From: Fodinibius salinus
Lineage (GTDB): Bacteria; Bacteroidota; Rhodothermia; Balneolales; Balneolaceae
DNA length: 64,000 nt
NCBI RefSeq assembly: GCF_008124865.1
Contig: NZ_VNHY01000004.1
Span: forward strand, 248,001 to 312,000
Direction: 5' to 3'
Under the pieces are notes generated by a model. The model was not told where the DNA came from. It made no database searches and saw only the letters and a list, made by a program, of their open reading frames with translations. Below are positions 53,372 through 62,766 of the stretch, one piece after another. The translations under genes and the position numbers were made by a program. Each line of letters opens with the position of its first letter. Position 1 is the first letter of the stretch.

Positions 53372-53476
53372 GCGTTTAGTTTGCTGGATGTTGGAAGCTG
53401 GATACAAGATGCCGATATATGGTTCAGGACGTAAGGTGCTGGATGTAGGTTTTAGCACCCTGTGTTGTATCTAAAC
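53372..53476. repeat. Short repeat-rich noncoding segment after era
   Basis: GCGTTTAG (53372-53379) and CTAAACGC (53469-53476) are inverted copies at the ends. GCTGGAT occurs three times between them, and GGTGCT/AGCACC makes an inner hairpin. The remaining 180 bp up to the M1 peptidase gene show nothing recognisable. Confidence 0.4.
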
Positions 53477-53659
53477 GCAATTAGTCAACCATATAACATC
53501 GGTTTAACAGCTCCCACTAACTTCTTATTAGTTCCAAGGAAGTTGGATGATTTCTTTGATATTTCTTTACAAAGAGGTCCTAATTCTTATTTTCCTAGAT
53601 ATTAAGATGTAGCTACAACCCTTCAACTTAATTCCATTACTCTTCAGGTTACTATTTCC

Positions 53660-55336
53660 ATGAAAAAACTGAATATCCTTATCCTATCCGGCCTCCTTTT
53701 ATGTTGCATGATAGCCATCAGCATACCCGCCCCTGCCCAAGATTCAGGAGTCTTGGCAACCAAAGCTGATTCCCTCCGTGGCTCTATTACACCGCAGCGT
53801 GCCTGGTGGGAGGTTGTCTATTATGATCTGCATGTAACCATACAACCCAAAGATTCTTCTATTACAGGATACAACAACATTACCTACCGGGTAACAGATC
53901 CTTCACGGAAAATGCAGATTGATTTACAGCATCCCTTACGCATAGACCAGGTTAAACAAAACGGACAAAAATTGTCGTTTAACCGTGTTGATTCAACAAA
54001 TGCTTACTTTGTAGATGTTCCTCAAAAGCTTGAAAAGAACTCACTGCATACCATTTCTATTTATTACCGGGGGCAACCTAAAGTAGCAGAAAATGCTCCA
54101 TGGGACGGCGGTTTTATCTGGTCTCAGGATTCGCTTGGCAATCCGTGGATTGCTACTGCCAACCAAGGACTCGGCGCCAGCGTATGGTGGCCCAACAAAG
54201 ATCATCAATCTGCCGAACCCGACAGCATGAGTATCAATATTAGTGTGCCCGATTCACTGGTGAATGTCTCCAACGGTCGGCTGCGTGATACTACAAAACA
54301 TGCAAACGGCATGACCACCTGGAGCTGGTTCGTCTCCAATCCCATAAACAATTACAATGTAACTGTTAATACCGGCAATTACGTCAACTTTACCGATACC
54401 CTGGAAGGCGAAAATGGGACACTTGATTTAAGTTATTGGGTACTGGAACAGGATTTAGAAAAAGCCAAGAAGCAATTTAAGCAGGTAAAACCAATGATAC
54501 GCTGCTTTGAGGACTGGTTTGGACCATATCCCTTTTATGAGGACAGCTTCAAACTGGTACACACACCGCATCTGGGGATGGAGCACCAAAGTGCCGTAGC
54601 TTACGGTAACGGATTCCAGAATGGATATAACGGCACCGATTTATCCGGTACCGGCTGGGGCATGAAGTGGGATTTCATCATCATCCACGAGTCGGGACAC
54701 GAGTGGTGGGGCAACAATGTGACCACCAATGATATTGCTGATATGTGGGTCCACGAGGGATTTACCAGCTATGCCGAATCTATCTATACCGAATGCCGCT
54801 TTGGCAAAAAGGCCGGGGCGGAATATAGCCGCGGGCTCCGAAATCGTATTCAAAACAATAAGCCCATAACCGGTAAGTACGGATTGAATAATGAAGGTTC
54901 CGGTGATATGTATTATAAAGGACACAACATGCTACATATGATTCGACAAATTGTGGATAACGACTCCACGTGGAAAAATATCCTGCGCGGCATTCAACAA
55001 AAATTTCGCTACCAAACCGTATCCAGCGACCAAATCGAGCGATATATCATTAAGCAGTCAGGTAAAGATCTGGATGATGTCTTTGACCAGTACCTGCACT
55101 ATGCCGATATTCCAACACTTGAATACTATATCAAAAACGGAACACTATATTATCGTTGGGAAGCGACTGTGCCCCAGTTCGATATGCCGCTAAAGGTTTC
55201 GCTCGACGATGATACATACTCTTTCATTTATCCCTCCTCAGAACGGTGGAAGAAGACAAAGCTCTCACTTGATGATCCAAACAACTTTCAAATTGATAAG
55301 AATTTTTATATAAAAACGGACTCCTTAGCACAATAA
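53660..55336 (+). CDS. M1-family metallopeptidase
   Basis: A 558-residue exported peptidase with a signal ending near APAQ. Zinc ligands: HESGHEWWG (HExxH) and the Glu in HEGFTSYAE 18 residues later. The exopeptidase-like loop is LGMEHQSAVAYG, a variant of GxMEN. It lacks the long C-terminal ERAP-like domain, as do bacterial leukotriene-A4-hydrolase-like members. Substrates likely are N-terminal residues of peptides, in the periplasm. Single gene. Confidence 0.92.
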   Translation: MKKLNILILSGLLLCCMIAISIPAPAQDSGVLATKADSLRGSITPQRAWWEVVYYDLHVTIQPKDSSITGYNNITYRVTDPSRKMQIDLQHPLRIDQVKQNGQKLSFNRVDSTNAYFVDVPQKLEKNSLHTISIYYRGQPKVAENAPWDGGFIWSQDSLGNPWIATANQGLGASVWWPNKDHQSAEPDSMSINISVPDSLVNVSNGRLRDTTKHANGMTTWSWFVSNPINNYNVTVNTGNYVNFTDTLEGENGTLDLSYWVLEQDLEKAKKQFKQVKPMIRCFEDWFGPYPFYEDSFKLVHTPHLGMEHQSAVAYGNGFQNGYNGTDLSGTGWGMKWDFIIIHESGHEWWGNNVTTNDIADMWVHEGFTSYAESIYTECRFGKKAGAEYSRGLRNRIQNNKPITGKYGLNNEGSGDMYYKGHNMLHMIRQIVDNDSTWKNILRGIQQKFRYQTVSSDQIERYIIKQSGKDLDDVFDQYLHYADIPTLEYYIKNGTLYYRWEATVPQFDMPLKVSLDDDTYSFIYPSSERWKKTKLSLDDPNNFQIDKNFYIKTDSLAQ

Positions 55337-55440
55337 AGGCGGCCATCAGCTAGCTTTCTTAATGCTGATCTAAACTTTTATCCAAAAATGTGTACTTTTA
55401 TTAAAATATTTTGATATATCAGCCAATTCAATAAACAAAG

Positions 55441-56490
55441 ATGTTTAACGATAAGAAATATAATATTACTAAAGAAAAACTGTCTGAGATCTTACTAGAA
55501 GCTATTGAGAATACGAAAGAGATGATTCTGGTCACTACAATTCCGGAAAATATAGGGGACGAGGAAATTATTTTCGTAAACAAAGCTTTTGAAGAAGTTA
55601 CACAATATTCTGAAGACGAAGTCCTTGGGAAATCACCGTCTTTACTACAAGGTCCCAAGACCGAACAGGAAGTTATCGATGATCTTGTGGCAACTTTGGA
55701 AAAGGGAGAACACTGGGAGGGTGAAACGTTCAATTATAAAAAAGATGGAACTCCTTTCCGTGTCAGCTGGAGTATCGATAAAATCAAAAATGATCAAGGA
55801 ATACCTACACATTATGTTTCAGTGCAACGGAATATAACTGAAGAATACGAGCGACGGCAGCGGCTGGAAGAAATAGTTGAAGATCGTGAAATGCTGATCA
55901 AAGAAACGCATCACCGCATAAAAAATAATTTAGCAACTATTTCTGGACTCCTTGAACTACAAGTTTTAAAAAGTGATTCAGAAGAGGTAAAAAGCGTGCT
56001 TGGCGAAAGCATGAATCGTGTAAAATCAATTGCTTCTATTCATGAAAAATTATACGAAACAAAAGGCTTGGCCAGCATCACTCTCGACGATTACCTGGAA
56101 GACCTGATTAGGCAAGTTGACAGTTCGATTGAAAATATTGACGGCCTCTCTGAAATCGATTTTGAGATCGATATTAAACCGATATCCATCCGGACAAGGC
56201 AGGCAGTACCATTAGGTTTAATTATCAATGAGCTGGTAACAAACGCGCACAAACATGCTTTTGATGAAGATGGGGGAACAATTTCAATAAGGTGTACTGA
56301 AGAGAATAACACTATATCTCTCGAAGTTAAAGATAATGGGAGAGGCCTTCCGGAAGGTTTGGATGTAGAATCCTCACAATCTCTTGGGCTCAAGCTCATT
56401 AACTCGCTTGCTAACCAACTCGAAGCTGAGTATTCGTTTTCATCTGATAATGGTACCCAGTTCACCATGACTTTTGAAAAAAAGCATTAA
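55441..56490 (+). CDS. PAS/LOV-like sensor histidine kinase (HisKA_2 type)
   Basis: A 349-residue kinase without membrane helices. Residues about 20-135 are a PAS domain resembling LOV (FVNKAFEEVTQYSEDEVLGK, then SPSLLQGPKTE); the position of the photoactive LOV cysteine is Pro66. The dimerisation box is ETHHRIKNNLATISGLLELQ with His158 as the likely phosphoacceptor, followed by the HATPase with NELVTNAHKHAF (N box) and DNGRGLPEG (G1). HisKA_2 kinases often signal to the general stress response. No response regulator neighbours it. Confidence 0.9.
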   Translation: MFNDKKYNITKEKLSEILLEAIENTKEMILVTTIPENIGDEEIIFVNKAFEEVTQYSEDEVLGKSPSLLQGPKTEQEVIDDLVATLEKGEHWEGETFNYKKDGTPFRVSWSIDKIKNDQGIPTHYVSVQRNITEEYERRQRLEEIVEDREMLIKETHHRIKNNLATISGLLELQVLKSDSEEVKSVLGESMNRVKSIASIHEKLYETKGLASITLDDYLEDLIRQVDSSIENIDGLSEIDFEIDIKPISIRTRQAVPLGLIINELVTNAHKHAFDEDGGTISIRCTEENNTISLEVKDNGRGLPEGLDVESSQSLGLKLINSLANQLEAEYSFSSDNGTQFTMTFEKKH

Positions 56491-56574
56491 ATACCGGGCA
56501 AAGATGGTTGTAATGAAAATTTGCAAGGTTATGACGAATCGTTTAACTTCCATTTGAATTTAAAACACAAGTCA

Positions 56575-56652
56575 ATGAATCGAATCGCCAAACATATTAT
56601 ATGTCTCTGTTGTATGCATATGGCAATGCCATACTTACAACCGGAGGACTGA
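56575..56652 (+). CDS. Met/Cys-rich leader peptide of metY operon
   Basis: ATG 56575 to TGA 56652 encodes 25 residues (MNRIAKHIICLCCMHMAMPY, then LQPED) with three Cys and four Met codons; the Met codons at 56614, 56620 and 56626 are clustered. No Shine-Dalgarno is seen, as for most genes here. Thirty bases later is a terminator whose left arm can pair with CCGGAGG inside the last codons. It precedes a SAM-I riboswitch and the metY-metX-thrA operon, so a translation-coupled attenuator is inferred. Confidence 0.5.
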   Translation: MNRIAKHIICLCCMHMAMPYLQPED

Positions 56653-56681
56653 TTTGATTCAACTTTTTTGAACAGATTTTC

Positions 56682-56714
56682 AAGCCCTTCGGTCAGATCC
56701 CGAAGGGCTTTTTT
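56682..56714 (+). terminator. Attenuator/terminator of metY leader
   Basis: AAGCCCTTCGG (56682-56692) pairs with CCGAAGGGCTT (56700-56710), loop TCAGATC, then four T residues. CCUUCGG of its left arm is also complementary (one G-U) to CCGGAGG at 56641-56647, forming a mutually exclusive hairpin. Confidence 0.85.
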
Positions 56715-56751
56715 AGTATCTGACTGTTGTTCTTTTCATTTACTGAATACT

Positions 56752-56868
56752 CTTATCGAGAAAGACTGAGGGATCAGGCCCGAAGACGTCTTGGCAACCA
56801 TCCTGCACATAAAATTTGTGTGTAAGAAAGGTGCCACCTCCTGCTCCGGTTTCCGGGGAAAGATGAGA
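56752..56868 (+). promoter_or_regulatory. SAM-I riboswitch (S box)
   Basis: CTTATCGAGA starts the element; GAGGGATCAGGCCCGAAGAC, TTGGCAACCATC, AAAGGTGCCACCTCCTGC and GGAAAGATGAG follow in the S-box order. P1 is CUUAUC (56752-56757) with GAUGAG (56863-56868). It precedes metY by about 135 bp with a terminator between, so SAM should terminate transcription. Confidence 0.95.
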
Positions 56869-56906
56869 AATGAGGTTATTCGTAATAAACTGCGAAAATA
56901 TTTTAC

Positions 56907-58323
<1,417 letters not shown>

Positions 58324-58424
58324 TCAGCATAATACAATGAATAGCATCTATTCTGACCCAATAAAAAATCTATGTCTCCCCTCTTGGGAGGCTATTTGAC
58401 AGTAACTCGGTGTTACATCTTTTC

Positions 58425-58454
58425 CCTATTGCAAGGATCTAGACTTGCAATAGG
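58425..58454 (+). other. 11-bp hairpin in metY-metX gap
   Basis: CCTATTGCAAG (58425-58435) and CTTGCAATAGG (58444-58454) form a perfect stem, loop GATCTAGA, followed by TTCAATTTC. It may be a weak terminator or mRNA processing/stability element. Two smaller hairpins (CACCA/TGGTG and TGAGC/GCTCA, 58480-58508) follow directly before the metX start. Confidence 0.45.
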
Positions 58455-58513
58455 TTCAATTTCAAATAATTAAAATAACACACCAAACCTGGTGAGCATG
58501 GACGCTCATCAAA

Positions 58514-59584
58514 ATGATAAAGTCATATATTATGACCAATCAACAATCCATAACTTTTGACGAGCCTTTTGTTACTGAAAAAGGCAAAACCATTCCCCGG
58601 CCTACGGTGGCATACCAAAGCTGGGGAACACTTAACAGCGACCGCACCAACGCAGTGCTTGTGTGCCATGCACTAACGGGCAATACTGCTGCCAATGAGT
58701 GGTTCAGCGGACTCTTTGGTCCCGGCAACCCACTGGATTCCGAGGAGCAGTTTATCATCTGTCCTAATGTGCTGGGGAGCTGCTATGGCACCACCGGCCC
58801 AGCTAGCACCAATCCCAATACCGGAAAACCTTACCGCGCTGACTTTCCTGAGATTACCATTCGAGATATGGTACGCCTGCAACAACGTTTGTTTGATGAG
58901 CTGCAGATCAACAGTATCGAAATGGTGATCGGTGGTTCTATGGGAGGCATGCAGGCACTGGAATGGTGTATCATCGATGAACGTCCGCAATCGGCCGTGC
59001 TTATCGGGATGGGCAAAGTACACCGTCCCTGGGCCATCGGTATAAGCCATACACAGCGGCAGGCTATCTATAACGACCCTCACTGGAACGACGGCTATTA
59101 TTCTAAAGACCAACCGCCCAAAGAGGGGCTGGCACTTGCACGTATGATTGCGATGATCAGCTACCGCAGCGACGCCGACTACCAGCATAAGTTTGGGCGG
59201 ACGTTGCAAGACGACACCAATCATTTTGAGGTAGAATCGTACTTGGGTTATCAGGGACACAAACTGGTAAACCGATTTGATGCCGTCTCTTACGTACGGC
59301 TTACACAGGCAATGGACAGTCACGATGTAGGCTATAACCGCGAATCATATGAAAAAGTATTGGGCGACATTCAAATTCCCGTTATGGTCATTGGTATCGA
59401 CTCCGACAATCTATATCCCGTAGAAGAACAGTACGAACTGGTACGACTTTTGGATAATTCTCGCTATCGCAGGCTCAAATCTCCGCACGGTCATGATGCA
59501 TTTCTGATTGAATTTGAACAGCTCAACAACATTATCAATCCATTTTTAATCGAAACTCCAACCCAAACTGTTAACTACTTATAA
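58514..59584 (+). CDS. metX: Homoserine O-acetyltransferase
   Basis: A 356-residue alpha/beta hydrolase-fold enzyme making O-acetylhomoserine, the substrate of MetY. Motifs: VLVCHALTGNTAANEWF, NVLGSCYGTTGPASTNP, the nucleophile Ser in GGSMGGMQALEW, SYLGYQGHKLVNRFD, GIDSDNLYP and the His in HGHDAFLIE. Start is ATG 58514 or 58532; neither has a ribosome site. The stop overlaps the next start (TAATG). Confidence 0.95.
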   Translation: MIKSYIMTNQQSITFDEPFVTEKGKTIPRPTVAYQSWGTLNSDRTNAVLVCHALTGNTAANEWFSGLFGPGNPLDSEEQFIICPNVLGSCYGTTGPASTNPNTGKPYRADFPEITIRDMVRLQQRLFDELQINSIEMVIGGSMGGMQALEWCIIDERPQSAVLIGMGKVHRPWAIGISHTQRQAIYNDPHWNDGYYSKDQPPKEGLALARMIAMISYRSDADYQHKFGRTLQDDTNHFEVESYLGYQGHKLVNRFDAVSYVRLTQAMDSHDVGYNRESYEKVLGDIQIPVMVIGIDSDNLYPVEEQYELVRLLDNSRYRRLKSPHGHDAFLIEFEQLNNIINPFLIETPTQTVNYL

Positions 59585-61995
59585 TGTCTTCTGATTCTAA
59601 ACATATTCTTAAATTTGGCGGCACATCGCTGCAAGATCAAAAATTTATTAAACAGTCAGCGAAGATTGTCACTGATCGTCTGCAGACTGCTCAACCCTTT
59701 GTAGTAGTTTCAGCTCTTGGCGGTGTAACTGACACACTTATTTCTCTAGCCGACCAAATTGAAACAAATACCGATACTACAGAAAAGAAAATCAATGAAC
59801 TGCGCAAAAAACATCTCGGTATTTTTGACCAGCTTGCAGACAGCGACCACCAAAATCGAGAGAAACTGACTGCTCTCTTCGACGAATTACATGATATTTT
59901 AGACGGCGTGGGCATTCAGTCTGTACCTATGAAGGCCCGAAAAGACCATATTCTTTCCATCGGTGAACGAGCCTCGGCACTTATTTTTGCCTCCGCACTT
60001 TCTCAACAAGGCATATCCGGGCAGGCTTTTGAAGCTCATCAGTTTATTAAGACAGATTCCACATTCGGCGAAGCGAATGTTAAACTGGATGCCTCACGAA
60101 AACTCATCCGTCAGTATCTTCTTCAGCATCCTCAAATTATTCCCGTAATTACCGGTTTCATCGGATCTGATGAACAGCAACGCATCACCACTCTGGGTCG
60201 GTCAGGTTCGGATTATACTGCCGGACTTGTAGCCAACGCTCTCGAAGCCGAGCATCTCGAAATATGGACGGATGTTAACGGTGTACTTTCTGCCGATCCC
60301 AAGTGGGTTCCGACAGCTCAATCAATTGATGAACTCAACTTTGCCGATATTGCCGAACTTTCGGCTCACGGCGCCGAAGTAATTCATCATCAAACTATTC
60401 AGCCTATTCGCCATCAGAATATATCAGTACGGGTGAAGAACAGCTACAATCCAACGCATCCGGGCACTGCTATTACGCCCGATTTTAACTCGAACGGATC
60501 GCTGAAAACCATCACCCTTACCGGTCCTTTTGTACGATTACAAATTGATGAACAACACAGCTTGGACCTACTTTCTAACCTTAAGCAATGGTCAACCGGT
60601 GATTCGTTACCCGCCAGTATACAGCGAACCTCTGAATTTGAACCGGCCCGTTTTCTATTAGAGCAATCATTTTTTGAACGATTCTCTGACAAACTGGCCA
60701 ACTGGGCTTCGGACCGCGGAATTATACTCGATCTGCAATCTGAACTATATGAAGTCAAAAAGTTCAGTAACTATTTTACTGATGATAAATCGCTCACTAA
60801 ACGAATCTGGAACATACTGGATGCAAACAAACTTCAACCTGTCACCAGTTCTCGCAATCGCGATGAACGATTTATTTCGTTTCTCTTTAACAAAGAGGAT
60901 GCCCAACGTGCAGCCCGATTGTTAAATGACTATCTACAAGATGACCAAACCGTCATTGATCTTTTTGTAGCAGGCACCGGGGCTGTGGGACAAACGTTAC
61001 TTAAGCAACTCAAGAATTTAGAACCCGAAGGCATCACCTTTCGGCTACTCGGTACTTGTAACAGTCGCAAAGCACTTTGGGATGATCAGGGTATCGATTT
61101 GGACAAAACTATCAGCTGGTCCCAAGGCCAGCCTACCAACTGGGATCAACTAACCGAAAAACTGACGCAACCCCATTTACATAACGTCATTTTTGTAGAT
61201 GCCACCGGCAGTGAAGAAGTAGCTCGGTTATACCCTCAACTAATGGAAAGCGGTGCCCACATTGTTACCCCCAGTAAGCTTGCTAATACTTTTGAACAAT
61301 CCTTCTTTGATAAACTGCAGTCGCTGACTGAATCGCAGAATACCTCTTTTCGCTATGAGACAACCGTGGGCGCTGGCCTGCCGGTTATTTCTACTGTTAA
61401 AGATTTACAAGCATCCGGCGACACCATTACCGAAATTTCGGGAGTAGTTTCAGGTACCATGACCTACTTGTTCAACCAGCTCGAGCAAGGTGTTCCCTTC
61501 AGTGATGCCGTAGCCGATGCACGTAAAAAGGGCTATGCTGAACCGGATCCCCGTGATGATTTATCGGGCGAAGATGTGGCCCGCAAATTTCTGACGCTGG
61601 CCCGCACGCTGGGATTAAAAATAGATAGAAATCAGCTGACAGTGGAATCACTAATTCCGAACGAACTAACCAATGTTGATAAAAACACCTTTCTAGAAAA
61701 ACTTTCCGACTGTGATGGTGAATGGGAAGAGCGTATCCGCAAAGCTCAAAATAAGAATGAGGTACTCCGTTATACCGGCCGCCTCAAGGATGGGAATATT
61801 AGCATTGGCATCGAATCCGTTTCCCAAAGTTCTCCCATCGGTCAGCTTAATGGTACCAACAACCTAATTCAAATTTTTACCCACCGTTACCATCAAAGCC
61901 CACTGGTAATTCAAGGTCCCGGTGCCGGCAAAGAGGTAACCGCAGCCGGTGTGCTGGCGGACATCCTAAAAACAGCAAAAAAACTTTCGCATTAA
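59584..61995 (+). CDS. thrA: Bifunctional aspartokinase/homoserine dehydrogenase
   Basis: An 803-residue fusion. The N-terminus is an aspartate kinase (ILKFGGTSLQD, SALGGVTDTLISL, TLGRSGSDYTAGLVA, EIWTDVNGVLSADP), residues about 300-450 a divergent ACT-like regulatory linker, and about 455-803 homoserine dehydrogenase (FVAGTGAVGQTLLKQL, NVIFVDATGSEEVA, TVGAGLPVISTVKDL, GVVSGTMTYLFNQL, AEPDPRDDLSGEDVARKFL). It provides homoserine for MetX and threonine. One-base stop/start overlap with metX, so translationally coupled in the SAM-regulated operon. Confidence 0.96.
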   Translation: MSSDSKHILKFGGTSLQDQKFIKQSAKIVTDRLQTAQPFVVVSALGGVTDTLISLADQIETNTDTTEKKINELRKKHLGIFDQLADSDHQNREKLTALFDELHDILDGVGIQSVPMKARKDHILSIGERASALIFASALSQQGISGQAFEAHQFIKTDSTFGEANVKLDASRKLIRQYLLQHPQIIPVITGFIGSDEQQRITTLGRSGSDYTAGLVANALEAEHLEIWTDVNGVLSADPKWVPTAQSIDELNFADIAELSAHGAEVIHHQTIQPIRHQNISVRVKNSYNPTHPGTAITPDFNSNGSLKTITLTGPFVRLQIDEQHSLDLLSNLKQWSTGDSLPASIQRTSEFEPARFLLEQSFFERFSDKLANWASDRGIILDLQSELYEVKKFSNYFTDDKSLTKRIWNILDANKLQPVTSSRNRDERFISFLFNKEDAQRAARLLNDYLQDDQTVIDLFVAGTGAVGQTLLKQLKNLEPEGITFRLLGTCNSRKALWDDQGIDLDKTISWSQGQPTNWDQLTEKLTQPHLHNVIFVDATGSEEVARLYPQLMESGAHIVTPSKLANTFEQSFFDKLQSLTESQNTSFRYETTVGAGLPVISTVKDLQASGDTITEISGVVSGTMTYLFNQLEQGVPFSDAVADARKKGYAEPDPRDDLSGEDVARKFLTLARTLGLKIDRNQLTVESLIPNELTNVDKNTFLEKLSDCDGEWEERIRKAQNKNEVLRYTGRLKDGNISIGIESVSQSSPIGQLNGTNNLIQIFTHRYHQSPLVIQGPGAGKEVTAAGVLADILKTAKKLSH

Positions 61996-62073
61996 TCAAT
62001 CCTGCCCATATTGCCATTTCTAAACACTAGCGTTATACTTGGCTAAACTACTAATTAAACACATTACTGAGTC

Positions 62074-62682
62074 GTGCAAACACCGGATAATCTTTTTGAT
62101 CGTAATAAAAAATGGGCACAACAAATTAAAAAGGAACGGCCTAACTTCTTTTCTAACCTTGCAGAGGGACAAGAACCTAACTTTTTATGGATTGGCTGCT
62201 CCGACAGCCGTGTACCGGCTAATCAGATTGTAGATTTACCGCCAGGGGAACTGTTTGTTCACCGCAATATTGCTAACCTGGTCGTCCATTCTGACCTAAA
62301 TTTCTTATCTGTCCTGCAATATGCAGTAGAAGTGCTGGAAGTCAATCATATTGTGGTATGTGGACATTATGGTTGCGGCGGCGTAAAAGCAGCAACGGAT
62401 GATAAAGGACACGGAATGATCGACAACTGGTTGCGCCAAATTAAGGATGTGCAATTGGATAATGCCGAAGAACTGAAAGGGCTTTCTGGGGATGATGAAA
62501 TCAACCGACTTTGCGAACTTAATGTAGCACAACAGGTGAAAAACATCAGCACCACACCCATCGTGCAAAACGCATGGGAGAATGGGCAGAACCTGAACGT
62601 ACATGGATGGATCTACAGCCTAGAACAAGGAGAGATTTCCGATCTTGAACTCACCACTTCATCTAATGATGATCTCGGCTAA
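62074..62682 (+). CDS. can: Beta-class carbonic anhydrase
   Basis: A 202-residue zinc enzyme interconverting CO2 and bicarbonate. Zinc ligands Cys42, His98 and Cys101 are in GCSDSRVPANQIV and VVCGHYGCGGVKAA; Asp44 and Arg46 complete the active site. FVHRNIANLVVHSDLN follows the family. The GTG start at 62074 gives the normal N-terminus; there is no upstream ATG that fits. Closed by a terminator. Confidence 0.96.
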   Translation: MQTPDNLFDRNKKWAQQIKKERPNFFSNLAEGQEPNFLWIGCSDSRVPANQIVDLPPGELFVHRNIANLVVHSDLNFLSVLQYAVEVLEVNHIVVCGHYGCGGVKAATDDKGHGMIDNWLRQIKDVQLDNAEELKGLSGDDEINRLCELNVAQQVKNISTTPIVQNAWENGQNLNVHGWIYSLEQGEISDLELTTSSNDDLG

Positions 62683-62710
62683 ACGCCAAGTCTAAATATT
62701 CTTATACAAA

Positions 62711-62744
62711 AAAAGAGGACTGATCTGACGACCAGTCCTCTTTT
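62711..62744. terminator. Terminator between carbonic anhydrase and peptidase
   Basis: AAAAGAGGACTG (62711-62722) and CAGTCCTCTTTT (62733-62744) form a perfect 12-bp stem with T runs on both sides, serving the two convergent genes. Confidence 0.92.
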
Positions 62745-62766
62745 GTCATGTATCCAATATTATTCG

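Noticed and set aside
55441-56490. Blue-light photoreceptor call
   Set aside because: The LOV photoactive cysteine is missing, so PAS/LOV-like is the supported level.
58673-59323. 216-codon minus-strand frame
   Set aside because: It lies wholly inside metX in antisense with no family features.
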